Shown here piece by piece: positions 18,504 through 27,305 of a stretch of 51,299 bases of DNA. Each line of letters opens with the position of its first letter. Within the stretch, counting starts at the first letter, position 1. Source of the stretch: Nitrososphaerota archaeon. GTDB taxonomy: Archaea > Thermoproteota > Bathyarchaeia > Bathyarchaeales > Bathycorpusculaceae. Under the pieces are notes generated by a model, which was given only the letters and a program-made list of their open reading frames with translations, was not told where the DNA came from and made no database searches. The translations under genes were made by a program, and so were the position numbers. Where the stretch lies: positions 1 to 51,299 of the forward strand of contig JAISPR010000165.1 in the NCBI GenBank assembly GCA_031274765.1. Direction: 5' to 3'.

Positions 18504-18512
18504 TTTATAAAG
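18504..18512 (+). promoter_or_regulatory. TATA box of the winged-helix/glycosyltransferase operon
   Basis: TTTATAAAG is centred about 40 nt upstream of the ATG at 18548. Archaeal TATA boxes lie about 25 nt before the transcription start, predicting a start near 18533 and a leader of about 15 nt. Confidence 0.45.
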
Positions 18513-18547
18513 CCATATAGGGTACTATTTAATAATGTGGTTTAGAC

Positions 18548-18799
18548 ATGAGGGAAGAACTACCGTTTCCAGATAAGGTTTTGCAGACTCTTCACAATCT
18601 CTGTGCAACCGCCGCCGATTTAGCCAGACGGAGTGAAGAAGTTGCTCGGTTGTTACAAAAGGAACCTTATGAAATTGAGGTTATTTTAGATCGTTACAAG
18701 TCTGAGGGATTTGCCGAAAGTTTCACAGACACTGAAGGTAAGAAACGTTACTATCTCACCGGTCGAGGAATAATTAAGGTCTGTTCACTGTTTACATAG
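18548..18799 (+). CDS. Small winged-helix protein
   Basis: An 83-residue protein with a predicted helix-turn-helix (ATAADLARRSEEVARLLQ), followed by EIEVILDRYKSEGF and a wing-like hairpin KKRYYLTGRGII, the layout of a minimal winged-helix domain. It ends 7 bp before a glycogen-synthase-like gene and is first in that operon, so a regulatory role for alpha-glucan synthesis is a reasonable guess. The start ATG at 18548 lies about 36 nt after a good TATA box. Confidence 0.7.
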   Translation: MREELPFPDKVLQTLHNLCATAADLARRSEEVARLLQKEPYEIEVILDRYKSEGFAESFTDTEGKKRYYLTGRGIIKVCSLFT

Positions 18800-18806
18800 T
18801 GGAACC

Positions 18807-19424
18807 ATGCGAGCCATCATTTTTTCTTGGGAATATCCGCCACGGGTTGTAGGTCAACTTTCAGAGTACGTCAGAGCCTTAACAACCCAACTAGCTATCA
18901 ACAAAGTAGACGTTAATGTCGTCACATACGATGACGATGTAACAGGTTTAACACAAGAATCCAGCGGTATAAAAACCATACGGGTCAGTAACCCTGTGAA
19001 AACCCATATTGGCGTCTTAACTTGGGTGCTTACCTTAAACCAAGAGGTGGAGCGTGCGGCAACCAATATTTATTATGATACTGGCAAAAAAAATAGTTTA
19101 ATCGATGTTTGTGATTGGCATTTCATTCCTGCCGCAGTCACACTCAAAAATGGGTTAGATATTCCTTTTATTTATTCAGTTGAGAGTTTGGAGGACCATC
19201 GCTCGCCGACTGCACAGTCTTCCTATAACATGGCGATTAAAAGTATCGAGTGGCAGGGCTTCTATGAAGCAGATATGATAAATGTAAAGTCCCAGTGGAT
19301 GAAAGAAGAAATCATTCGTATGTACAATGTACCTCCTGAAAAAATAGCTGTAGTTTCAACCAGTTCAGATACTTGGATAAGTGACATTTTAAGGTTGTAT
19401 AACACTGTATTGGAGATTAGATAG
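18807..19424 (+). CDS. Stand-alone N-terminal domain of a glycogen-synthase-like glycosyltransferase
   Basis: This 205-residue protein starts FSWEYPPRVVGQLSEYVRAL and aligns through its length with the N-terminal half of the next gene (LSWEYPPRVIGGISPHIYFL). The GG pair that contacts the acceptor/ADP-sugar in GT4/GT5 enzymes is GQ here. The C-terminal Rossmann domain with the ExxxxxxxE sugar-nucleotide site is absent. It is therefore unlikely to be a glycosyltransferase alone, but could be a regulatory or complex-forming partner. Its TAG is immediately followed by the ATG of the full-length paralogue, so the two are almost certainly co-translated. Confidence 0.8.
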   Translation: MRAIIFSWEYPPRVVGQLSEYVRALTTQLAINKVDVNVVTYDDDVTGLTQESSGIKTIRVSNPVKTHIGVLTWVLTLNQEVERAATNIYYDTGKKNSLIDVCDWHFIPAAVTLKNGLDIPFIYSVESLEDHRSPTAQSSYNMAIKSIEWQGFYEADMINVKSQWMKEEIIRMYNVPPEKIAVVSTSSDTWISDILRLYNTVLEIR

Positions 19425-20624
19425 ATGCATGAATTATCCGTTTTGATGCTTAGCTGGGAATATCCTCCCCGAGTCATCGGAGGTATATCACCGCATATCT
19501 ATTTTCTCTCCAAGCACTTAGTTAAACAGGGCATCAAAGCTTATGTTGTCACCTGTGATTTCCCAGACGCGCCAGCGCATGAGGTCATCGATGGAGTAGA
19601 AATATATCGAATAGATTCCTACAAGAATCCTTCGCCAGATTTCGCCACGTGGGTTTATCTCATGAATATGAATATGCAAAAAGAAACCGCGGCACTCATG
19701 AAGAAAATCGGTTACAAAATCGATGTCATCCATGCACATGACTGGCTTGTCGCCAATGCCGGCATCGGTTTGAAACATATCTTTCGTAAACCTCTCTTGG
19801 TAACGATGCATTCAACTGAGATGGGCAGACGAGACGGTCTACACACTACTGCAGAAAAAATGATACATGAAACAGAAGCCTGGCTTACCTACGAAGCCTG
19901 GAAAGTTATATGTTGTAGCGACTATATGATGAATCACGTCAAATACGTATTTGGTTTACCAAACGATAAGCTAGTAATGGTTCCAAACGGCGTTGACACT
20001 CATAACTATGCCGCAACTATCGACTACCAAACTTTCCGCAGTAAATTCGCTTTGCCAGAAGAAAAAATTGTGCTTTTTGTTGGGCGACTGGTCTACGAAA
20101 AAGGTATTCATATTCTAATAAATGCCGTACCCAAAATACTAAGCAAAGTTAACACCAAATTCATCATTGTCGGAAGCGGCTACATGAAAGAACAACTATT
20201 AAACATCGTTTGTAGTATGGGCTTGGAACATAAGGTGCTCTTTGAGGGTTTCCTTGATGATACCAACCTGATGAAACTACAGAAATGTGCCGATGTCTCT
20301 GTTGTACCATCACTGTTTGAACCCTTTGGTATCGTAGCATTGGAGGCGATGGCAGCAGGAAGCCCAGTTGTCGTATCAGATACGGGGGGACTTGCAGAAA
20401 TCGTTGAACACGATATCACCGGTGTCAAAGTGTATCCTAACAACCCGGATTCGCTGGCTTGGGGCATAACCAAGGTTCTTCTCGATGAGAGTTATGCCCA
20501 ATCTCTACGTGTTAATGCATACCGTCAGGTACAGGAAAAATATGATTGGGAAAAAATCGCTCAGGACACAAAACGCATCTATGAAAACGTCTTAAGGGAA
20601 TATTCAAAAAGTTTCTGGGCTTAA
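19425..20624 (+). CDS. GT4/GT5 glycosyltransferase, glycogen-synthase-like
   Basis: A 399-residue GT-B enzyme. The N-terminal domain has SWEYPPRVIGGISPH and VIHAHDWLVANAG. The C-terminal domain has LFVGRLVYEKGIH, the GSGYMKEQL turn, and EPFGIVALEAMAAGSPVVVS, which carries the E-x7-E pair binding the sugar nucleotide. The DTGGLAE block matches the KTGGL-like loop of glycogen synthases. It probably elongates alpha-1,4-glucan from ADP- or UDP-glucose. The upstream half-size paralogue and the GH57 gene 2.6 kb away support an alpha-glucan pathway. Trehalose- or sucrose-type GT4 enzymes are an alternative. Confidence 0.88.
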   Translation: MHELSVLMLSWEYPPRVIGGISPHIYFLSKHLVKQGIKAYVVTCDFPDAPAHEVIDGVEIYRIDSYKNPSPDFATWVYLMNMNMQKETAALMKKIGYKIDVIHAHDWLVANAGIGLKHIFRKPLLVTMHSTEMGRRDGLHTTAEKMIHETEAWLTYEAWKVICCSDYMMNHVKYVFGLPNDKLVMVPNGVDTHNYAATIDYQTFRSKFALPEEKIVLFVGRLVYEKGIHILINAVPKILSKVNTKFIIVGSGYMKEQLLNIVCSMGLEHKVLFEGFLDDTNLMKLQKCADVSVVPSLFEPFGIVALEAMAAGSPVVVSDTGGLAEIVEHDITGVKVYPNNPDSLAWGITKVLLDESYAQSLRVNAYRQVQEKYDWEKIAQDTKRIYENVLREYSKSFWA

Positions 20625-20697
20625 TTTTTTAAGCAGAAAATAGTTGTGACTACAAAAAAATAACATAGATGAGGAGTCACTATTTTTCCCGCAAAAG

Positions 20698-22068
20698 TTA
20701 TTTCCCTATAATTTTCATACCCTCAACCAAAACCCAGGGTGCGATTATAGAGCCCATCTGTCGTTCATTGACACCGACTGCAATGATGTTTTTGAGTAGA
20801 TCAAAGATGTTACCAGCCAACATGACACCTCTGCAGGGGTGAGTTATTTCACCATTTTTTATTTTCCAACAGGGATTGGCAACTACACTGAATTCACCAC
20901 TGACGGGATTGCTGCTATGTGCTCCTTGAAGATAGTATATAATGAAACTGTCCTCAGCTTCAGTAAGTAGCTGTGAAGGGGTTTTGCTACCGGGTAGAAT
21001 ATGAAAGTTTGAAGGGGCAATGCTTGGAGTAGAGAGATATTCTGCTCGGACTGCGTTTCCGGTGCTTTCTTTGCCGTCTTTTCTTGCAGAGTAGGTATCA
21101 TAGAGGAAATTTTGTAAAACACCGTTTTTGATGAGAATTGTTTTTTGTTGGGGGGTCCCTTCAGCGTCAAATACTGCAGTTCGCAAGCCTCCAGGGTATA
21201 ATCCATCGTCGTAGATGCTTAGGTTTTCAGAGGCGATTTGTGTACCGAGTTTATCTTTGAACGGTGATTGGTTACGCTGGACGCTGTCGGCTTTAACAGC
21301 AGTCATAAGTGTGTAGGCAAAAAGGTCTTGGAGGGCGAATTGTGTGAGTATGACTTTGGCAGTTTGGGTTTCAACGGGCTTAGGTTCGAGTGCTGAAATT
21401 GCAAGTTTTGCGGCTTCGCTACCCACCCAAATAGGGTTGAGAAGATATTTTCTTGAGGCGTCAAACTCGAAACAAACCGGAGTGACAGAGGTACTGTTTT
21501 TTGCTAATGCGGCTAAACTACATTCCGCAATGGTACCCCTATCAAAGGCCGCTATACCATTAGAGTTTGCTATGGCATTAGCGACATATCCACTACCGAC
21601 TCCGCCCTCAATAGGAAACACAGATGGGTTTTCTTCGCCTGCGGCATCTAGCATATTGGTAGCGGCTTTGACAAGATCTTCGGGATGGAGGTCAACGATT
21701 GCAGAATCAAAGGTGTCTTCGGTTGCACGGTAGGGTTTTTTGGGGGGAAGACCATGCCAGTCGGGGTCGGGTCTGCTAGCTTTAGCAGCACTCAATGCTC
21801 GAGTGGCAACGCTTTCAACTGTTTGAGGGTTACTAATGATGTTGGTATAGGCAAACCCCACAGTTTTATTTACGATAACCCGGATACCTAAGCCACGATC
21901 GATGATACGATGAGTTTTACTTATCTGCCCCAGGTCTATACCGATGTTAGTTGCTTGCCCGTCGTAAACGTATGCTTCCGCCTCAGAGGCACCCAGTTTT
22001 AGTGCTGATTTAACTGCGTCCTCTGCCAAACTGATTAGAAAGTTTTTTTCAAGCACTGCCACCAACAA
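20698..22068 (-). CDS. TldE/PmbA-family protease subunit
   Basis: A 456-residue TldD/PmbA-fold protein without the zinc-binding HExxxH motif, identifying it as the TldE (PmbA) partner. TldD and TldE form a heterodimer in which TldD carries the metal and cleaves unfolded peptides; in bacteria it matures microcin B17 and degrades CcdA. Family features visible include the N-terminal [12 protein letters not shown] strand, the LSIYDDG block and the C-terminal [14 protein letters not shown] and [13 protein letters not shown] segments. Its ATG overlaps the 3' end of tldD by 20 bp, so the pair is translationally coupled. Confidence 0.9.
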   Translation of the reverse strand: MLVAVLEKNFLISLAEDAVKSALKLGASEAEAYVYDGQATNIGIDLGQISKTHRIIDRGLGIRVIVNKTVGFAYTNIISNPQTVESVATRALSAAKASRPDPDWHGLPPKKPYRATEDTFDSAIVDLHPEDLVKAATNMLDAAGEENPSVFPIEGGVGSGYVANAIANSNGIAAFDRGTIAECSLAALAKNSTSVTPVCFEFDASRKYLLNPIWVGSEAAKLAISALEPKPVETQTAKVILTQFALQDLFAYTLMTAVKADSVQRNQSPFKDKLGTQIASENLSIYDDGLYPGGLRTAVFDAEGTPQQKTILIKNGVLQNFLYDTYSARKDGKESTGNAVRAEYLSTPSIAPSNFHILPGSKTPSQLLTEAEDSFIIYYLQGAHSSNPVSGEFSVVANPCWKIKNGEITHPCRGVMLAGNIFDLLKNIIAVGVNERQMGSIIAPWVLVEGMKIIGK

Positions 22069-23434
22069 TCACCTCGTTAACTCGTATATGGGGTCCACCA
22101 TCACAGATAAATGCTGTTTGTCCTTTTCCGCAACGTCCAGGATATAGAGCGAAATCTTTTCCGACACCGTTTACTTTGTGCAATGTTTCAAGTGTGCTAC
22201 CACTGATGGATGCGTTGCGCACTGGTGAGTGGATTTCGCCGTTTTTAATTTCATATCCTTCCTGTATACCTACCTGAAAAGTCCCGTCTAGACTGGCTTG
22301 TCCACCTCGGAAGCTTTTAAAATAGTAACCCTCTTTGATACCTTCAAGTAGCTCTTCGAATGTATGGTCTTGGGGCGCCATGTATGTGCAACGCATGCGG
22401 ATAATGGGTTCCACTCGAAAGTCTTCTGCGCGGGCGTTACCAGTGGGTTGGGTGCCAAATTTCTGGGCAGTTTCTCGATTATGCATTAACCCAGAGACAA
22501 CACCATCTTTTATGAGTAGGGTTTTATTGCTGGCAATACCTTCATCGTCATACTTAAATGCACCAAAAGAACCGCTCAATGTGCCATCGTCATATAAAGT
22601 GACAAGACTAGAACCTATTTGTTTACCCAAGTTATTGCTAAGCAACCCTCCAGATAGCGCGAGATCTGCTTCAGCGAGATGACCAACCGCTTCATGTACA
22701 AATACGCCAACAACATTTGGTCCAAGCACGACAGAAGCTTTGCCGCCTTTTGGGGGTTTAGCGTTGATTTGTTCAATAGCACGTTTAGCCACTTTTCGAC
22801 CCAGCTCTTCTGCTGGATGATCATCAAAGAGTTCATAACCCGCGGTGGAACCGATTTCTTCACTACTAAGGGTAAATATATCATTAGCTTGTGCAGATGC
22901 GGTTATGCGGGCCCAAACATATAATTTGTCTTGTTCAATGTTTGTGCCTTCGCTATTTATAAAAAAGCTTGTGCCCATTAGGTCCATGTAGTCCAAGCCG
23001 CAACTCTTCACGTGGTTATCAAAGTCCAGGCTGGTTTTGTTAACAACAAGGGCGGTTTTTATTTTATCTTCCATGGCAATGTCACTGGGATTTTTTTTGG
23101 GTTTAGCCAACACATGGTCTTCCACATTTGGCGCTGATGCCAATTTGATGGGATTTTTAAGCCGGTTACTTACCAGTCGCGCCATATTGCAAGCATCAGA
23201 AACTGCTGCCTCCAGAATCACACGATCCATTGAACCCACAGAAGCAAACCCCCAGGCCCCATTGACTAAAACACGGATAGCTACTCCGGATTCGATACCC
23301 TGTTTAGCAACTTCCACGCGTTCTTCTTTTAGGGTGAACATAGTTTTTGTTAGCCATTGCGCACGTACTTCAGCATAATTTGCACCGGATTTGGCAACGG
23401 CTATGTCTATGGCTTTTTGTAAAACGTCCTTCAA
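22049..23434 (-). CDS. TldD-family zinc metalloprotease subunit
   Basis: A 461-residue protein with the TldD active-site motif HEAVGH (His247-Glu248-x3-His252) in [20 protein letters not shown], followed by [13 protein letters not shown] and the C-terminal CGKGQ motif that supplies the zinc-binding cysteine. TldD/TldE degrade or process small unfolded peptides inside the cell. It is upstream of and overlaps tldE by 20 bp. Length and motif spacing are normal. EndoQ follows 68 bp further upstream on the same strand, so the three may share transcription, although functions are unrelated. Confidence 0.93.
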   Translation of the reverse strand: MKDVLQKAIDIAVAKSGANYAEVRAQWLTKTMFTLKEERVEVAKQGIESGVAIRVLVNGAWGFASVGSMDRVILEAAVSDACNMARLVSNRLKNPIKLASAPNVEDHVLAKPKKNPSDIAMEDKIKTALVVNKTSLDFDNHVKSCGLDYMDLMGTSFFINSEGTNIEQDKLYVWARITASAQANDIFTLSSEEIGSTAGYELFDDHPAEELGRKVAKRAIEQINAKPPKGGKASVVLGPNVVGVFVHEAVGHLAEADLALSGGLLSNNLGKQIGSSLVTLYDDGTLSGSFGAFKYDDEGIASNKTLLIKDGVVSGLMHNRETAQKFGTQPTGNARAEDFRVEPIIRMRCTYMAPQDHTFEELLEGIKEGYYFKSFRGGQASLDGTFQVGIQEGYEIKNGEIHSPVRNASISGSTLETLHKVNGVGKDFALYPGRCGKGQTAFICDGGPHIRVNEVIVGGSA

Positions 23435-23502
23435 ACTATTCGCCTATAGAAATTAGGTAGGGTAAGAATTAAACAATACGTTTCAATGAGTGACGTCTCA
23501 GG

Positions 23503-24792
23503 CTACCAAAAGTCACTCATATTTCGTTGTTGTACCCGTGGCGGTGTCAAGGGTTTGGGTTTAGAGAGGGGCGTATCGATATCTAGTACAAGCTGTCCGT
23601 ATACGCCATCATAACCCGGCGTAACTTTTGCTAAACCGTCTCGAACCTTAATGACTGCTTGTGCAAAGGGTGCATCTACCACAGATGTCATATCCTCAAA
23701 AGAAACATCCATAAGCACTGTGTATTCGTCGCCAAATTTTTCTATGAGCATATTGTAGGGTTTCCAGACGGCTTGGATGGCAGGGGAGTTGGTTCCGATG
23801 ATGGCTGCGATAATTTCGCTTAGCGGTAGTAGTCGTTTAAACCTTGCATCGTTGTGCGAGTAAGTTGAGGGTCGGTCGGCGAGTTCGTCTACGCGTTGTT
23901 CAACGCCTTTGACGAGTTTTCGGCGGCAGACGGGGCAGATGTTTGCGAATTTTATTGCTTCTGTTGGTGAGAGGCTGACGTTACAGTTGCGGTGCCCCGT
24001 CCAGTGGTATTTGCCGTAAGCGGGGTCCGTTTCTATGGTGAATTTGAAGCGTTCGGGGTCATTGTCAGATATGGCAGATGTTACATGGTTGTAGGTGAGG
24101 CGGGGAAGGTCAAGTACGTTGGCTTCTCTGCCGATGCGCCAGGGCCAAAAGCTGTGGCAGTCGCTGTTTGAGACCAAAGCGTATTTGTCTAGTTTGCTTA
24201 GGCGTCGGTTCATTGCTGGGTCGGAGGATAAGCCTGTTTCGAGTGCGTGTATGTGTTTGGTCATGTCTTGGTAGCAGTCTTCAACTGTGTTAAATCCGCT
24301 AAAAGCACCAAAAATGCTAAACCAGGGAGTCCAAGCGTGGGCGGGAAAGATCATGTTATTTGCGTTGTCAGCCATGACTTCTTCGACGAGTTGGGGTGCT
24401 GTACAGTTAAGGATGGGGCGTCCATTGGAGGTTAAATCACCAAAGGGGGTTAGGCGTTCGTTAATTTGGTCAGCTGTCTCCAAGTTTGGAGTTAATATGA
24501 CGTGGTGTATTTTTTTGGTTTCGCCTTTGTAATCAAAGATGGTACAGACTTCGGTTTGAAGCATAAAGCGTACAGGTGTGTTGGTGTTGGTGAGTTGGAA
24601 TAGTTCGGTGTCTGTTTCGGGGGTGAGGGTTTTGCGGATTTCTTTGAGCCATTGTGGATGGGTAAAGTCACCGGTGCCCACTAAGTTGAGGCCTTTGATT
24701 TTTGCGTATTTTGCTATTTCTTCTAGGCTCATTTGCCCGCTGGTTGCGCGACTATATCGGCCATGAATGTGAAGGTCCGCTATTACTCGGAT
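23503..24792 (-). CDS. Endonuclease Q (PHP-domain, deaminated-base repair), non-AUG start
   Basis: EndoQ nicks DNA 5' of uracil, hypoxanthine and abasic sites. A PHP metal-dependent fold is seen: DLHIHGRYSR (metal site 1), VGTGDFTHPQWL, FPAHAWTPWFS and SNSDCHSFWPWRIG. A four-cysteine zinc site (His-Arg-Asn-Cys, then CPVCRRK) and the C-terminal helix-hairpin region follow. The last residues QRNMSDFW form a PCNA-interacting peptide, as in EndoQ. The first ATG (24732) falls after the catalytic HxH. The frame is open upstream to a TAA, with no ATG, GTG or TTG. The best candidate is ATC at 24792, 9 nt after AGGGGG, giving 429 residues starting one residue before RVIADLHIH. A sequencing error or mutated start codon is the alternative. 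Confidence 0.85.
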   Translation of the reverse strand: MRVIADLHIHGRYSRATSGQMSLEEIAKYAKIKGLNLVGTGDFTHPQWLKEIRKTLTPETDTELFQLTNTNTPVRFMLQTEVCTIFDYKGETKKIHHVILTPNLETADQINERLTPFGDLTSNGRPILNCTAPQLVEEVMADNANNMIFPAHAWTPWFSIFGAFSGFNTVEDCYQDMTKHIHALETGLSSDPAMNRRLSKLDKYALVSNSDCHSFWPWRIGREANVLDLPRLTYNHVTSAISDNDPERFKFTIETDPAYGKYHWTGHRNCNVSLSPTEAIKFANICPVCRRKLVKGVEQRVDELADRPSTYSHNDARFKRLLPLSEIIAAIIGTNSPAIQAVWKPYNMLIEKFGDEYTVLMDVSFEDMTSVVDAPFAQAVIKVRDGLAKVTPGYDGVYGQLVLDIDTPLSKPKPLTPPRVQQRNMSDFW

Positions 24793-25233
24793 TAGTGTGA
24801 TCCCCCTGTCTGTTCGTTAGTTGATTAAGTTGGTTTATAGGTTAGCGGTGTAGATTAAGTTTGCTTGAGTTCAAGGTTGTTTTTAGATGGATGAGAGATT
24901 TTGTAAAAATAACTGTGTATTGGGTACTGTTATAAATTTTGTTTTATGCATATTGTTAACAAAAAAAAATAATAAAAACTATCACTATTTTTGTTGAAAA
25001 ATTGAAAATAGAAAATTTATTAGAATTAATTATTTTGTGTAATTAGAAGATAGAATTATGGCCTTTTGCTGTTTAGGCGCACCATTGTTGTTTCTCAAAC
25101 ACAGCTCATGTTCAAAACAATTCGTTCACAGTGAAACGGGTAGCCACAACTTTTAATAAATAACCAAGCAACATATGCAACATGTTTGAGCGATAAAACT
25201 TGTTATTTTGGAACACAAAGCAAACTATCGAAA
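24793..25233. other. AT-rich spacer at the edge of an element-rich region
   Basis: No gene is visible. The segment has long A/T runs (24960-25030) and separates the EndoQ promoter from a cluster of inverted-repeat elements that fills 25234-26060. Confidence 0.45.
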
Positions 25234-25400
25234 GTTACTACTCAGCAGGGGCATATAGCATTATTTTTCACTCGTAAACCGCTCTGACAGCGGTTTTTCT
25301 GCAAAAATATGGTTGTGACATAAAGAAAATAAGAACAAACCCTATATGACGCCATTTTGCTGTAAAAACACTACATAGTGGGAACCTGCTGAGTAGTAAC
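25234..25400. repeat. 167-bp element bounded by a perfect 16-bp inverted repeat
   Basis: GTTACTACTCAGCAGG at 25234-25249 is the exact reverse complement of 25385-25400. The element has no ORF. Inside is a second hairpin (AAACCGCT 25276-25283 with AGCGGTTT 25289-25296, then T-rich). A perfect 16-bp terminal repeat around 135 bp of non-coding DNA is the form of a MITE or a deleted IS with only its ends left. Confidence 0.65.
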
Positions 25401-25688
25401 ATCTAAAACTCTAATTTTCACATTTTGATAAAAAATGAGAAAACGATTTGTTTTTCAAGGATTTATTAATTTTCAGATGCGGGTTGGTTTGGAGTAAGTT
25501 GGTTTGTAGCTATGTTCTATAACGAGATAATAGAGGAAACAAAAAAACCCCATTTCAGAAAACCAAGCAACAAAGTTGTGTTGTTTTTAGCAGACGATTT
25601 TTGGAAAAATATGGGTTTTCGGAGGTTGCATAGAATTTGCAGGTGCTTTCAAGTTATGGATAAGAGTTTTCTAAGCATACAATCCAAC

Positions 25689-25810
25689 ATTCAGACTGCG
25701 CAAAAAGTCAAAACAACATCACTAAACACTATCTGTAGTGTGTGTCTCCTCATTTATTGCTGTATTTTGTGGTTTTGGCAAACTTTATCAGAGTTTTACG
25801 CAGTCTGCAT
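25689..25810. repeat. 122-bp element with imperfect 17-bp inverted ends
   Basis: The left end ATTCAGACTGCGCAAAAA (25689-25706) and the right end TTTTACGCAGTCTGCAT (25794-25810) are inverted repeats with two mismatches. The same 18-mer end occurs exactly, inverted, at 32126-32143, showing it is a dispersed sequence. A 126-codon frame spanning 25512-25892 covers this element and lacks any recognisable domain. Confidence 0.4.
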
Positions 25811-25911
25811 TATGGGTAGTGGGTTAGTTTATGACTTGTGCTTATGTAGAAACCGCTTTAGATTATTTGCAAACTCGGAGATAATCGTTTAGTCAAAAGT
25901 ATAATTAACAA

Positions 25912-26060
25912 TAGACTTAGGTGTTATTAGTGTTTAGCGGTAGAGTGTGCATTTTGTTGGCAAGTTATTGTGACAGTTATGTTTTAAGTGTACGTTTTTT
26001 GAATCATTTAGACAACGCGCAGTCGTTTTAGAATCGACAAATAATAACGCCTAAGGTCTA
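25912..26060. repeat. MITE-like inverted-repeat element, copy B
   Basis: This 149-bp element begins TAGACTTAGGTGTTATTA and ends CTAAGGTCTA, with 20-bp imperfect inverted ends. It is the inverted counterpart of the element at 141-288. It ends 90 bp before the hypA start codon, so it may supply or separate the hypA promoter. Confidence 0.75.
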
Positions 26061-26149
26061 ATATGTTAAGAAACAATTTGAGGTTATGGATGAACCAGAA
26101 TGGGATGTTTGTGCAATATTTTTTTATTGTGCAGTGGTGCATTATAGTT

Positions 26150-26557
26150 ATGCATGAATGGGCCTTAGCTGAATCTATTCTTGTTTCTGTGCAACAAATT
26201 GCAGAGCAGGAACAATTGCAATCAGTTTTAGAAGTTACCATTCGAGTAGGAGCGCTTCAGCAGGTGGAGCCGTCTATTTTGCGGTTTGCCCTAAAACAAC
26301 TAAGTACTGGTCTGTTAAAAGATGTTAAATTCCGGATTTTGAGTGCCAAATCCACTCTTAAATGTCGTGTCTGTAGTATTGTATGGCAATATAGCCCCAA
26401 GAAACTTGACAGAACCGCTTCTGAAGCCATTCATTTCGTGCCTGAAGCGGTTCATACCTACATCAAGTGTCCTAAATGTGGCAGTCCTGACTTTGAAATC
26501 ACAAGCGGCCGGGGGGTCTGGCTTGAGAATATACGAGGAGTTAAATTAAGTGATTGA
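26150..26557 (+). CDS. hypA: Hydrogenase nickel-insertion protein HypA
   Basis: HypA carries Ni2+ to [NiFe]-hydrogenase large subunits. The protein starts MHEWALAESI, where the N-terminal amine, His2 and Glu3 form the nickel site. It has a structural zinc site made by Cys72-x2-Cys75 and Cys107-x2-Cys110. The start is ATG 26150: an upstream in-frame ATG at 26063 would bury His2 and abuts the MITE-like element. The 31-residue stretch between the zinc cysteine pairs is longer than in bacterial HypA, as in archaeal forms. It overlaps hypB by 8 bp. No hydrogenase genes are in the window. Confidence 0.93.
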   Translation: MHEWALAESILVSVQQIAEQEQLQSVLEVTIRVGALQQVEPSILRFALKQLSTGLLKDVKFRILSAKSTLKCRVCSIVWQYSPKKLDRTASEAIHFVPEAVHTYIKCPKCGSPDFEITSGRGVWLENIRGVKLSD

Positions 26558-27305
26558 TCCCCGCACAAGCATAATTAGTGAGCGGTTATCAAAAATAAGG
26601 CGGATTATAGCAGTTTCTAGCGGCAAAGGCGGTGTTGGTAAAAGTATGGTCGCATCGGCACTGGCACTTTCGCTTGCCAAAAACGGTTTTAACGTCGGAT
26701 TGTTCGATGCAGATTTCACAGGTCCCTCAACCCATATAATTTTGGGCATCTCAAACGATGTGCAACCAAAAGAAGACAAAGGTTTAGTTCCAGCTAAAGT
26801 TTGGGGGATAGCCTATATGTCTCTGGTTTACTTTGTGGGTGATAACCCTGCACCTCTGCGGGGCTTAGATGTATCAAATGCACTTATTGAGTTGCTATCG
26901 GTTACTCAGTGGGGTGAACTTGATTTTCTCATAATTGATATGCCACCAGGTATTGGAGATGCAGTGTTAGATTTGGTAAGACTGGTTAAAAAAATTGAAT
27001 TTTTGATCCTTACAACGTCGTCACTTCTGGCGTTTGAAGTTGTCAAAAAACAAGTAATGTTGCTGTGCGAACTTAAAATGCCCATAATTGGTATTGTTGA
27101 AAATATGAAAAGAGACAACACAGAGACTATTGCAGAAAAAACAAAGAGATTGGGAGTAGAGTATTTGTGTATGGCTGTTTTTGATCAAAAAGTGGAAACG
27201 GCTATTGGTGATCCGGTTAAACTGTTAGATTCGGCCATTGGAGAATTAGCAGAGAAGCTATGCAGGGAACTTGTGGGTAACAAAGGGAATATTGATGCCC
27301 TGTAG
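26550..27305 (+). CDS. hypB: Mrp/MinD-type ATPase, archaeal HypB
   Basis: A 251-residue deviant-Walker ATPase: SSGKGGVGKS (about 23-32), FDADFTGPS switch region and IDMPPG (Walker B region). By family it is Mrp/NBP35/MinD, not the G3E GTPase used as HypB in bacteria. In Thermococcus kodakarensis the HypB role is filled by exactly this kind of ATPase, which binds HypA and stimulates nickel transfer. The 8-bp overlap with hypA supports the same role here. The usual Mrp C-terminal CPxC cluster motif is absent, arguing against an Fe-S carrier. Start GTG 26550 is preceded by GAGGAG. Confidence 0.85.
   Translation: MIDPRTSIISERLSKIRRIIAVSSGKGGVGKSMVASALALSLAKNGFNVGLFDADFTGPSTHIILGISNDVQPKEDKGLVPAKVWGIAYMSLVYFVGDNPAPLRGLDVSNALIELLSVTQWGELDFLIIDMPPGIGDAVLDLVRLVKKIEFLILTTSSLLAFEVVKKQVMLLCELKMPIIGIVENMKRDNTETIAEKTKRLGVEYLCMAVFDQKVETAIGDPVKLLDSAIGELAEKLCRELVGNKGNIDAL

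Noticed and set aside
25512-25892. 126-codon rightward frame
   Set aside because: It spans an inverted-repeat element, contains no recognisable domain and its cysteine/leucine-rich character fits AT-rich non-coding sequence.
26063-26149. Upstream ATG extending HypA by 29 residues
   Set aside because: HypA needs the N-terminal Met-His-Glu for nickel binding, and the extension begins at the edge of the MITE-like element.
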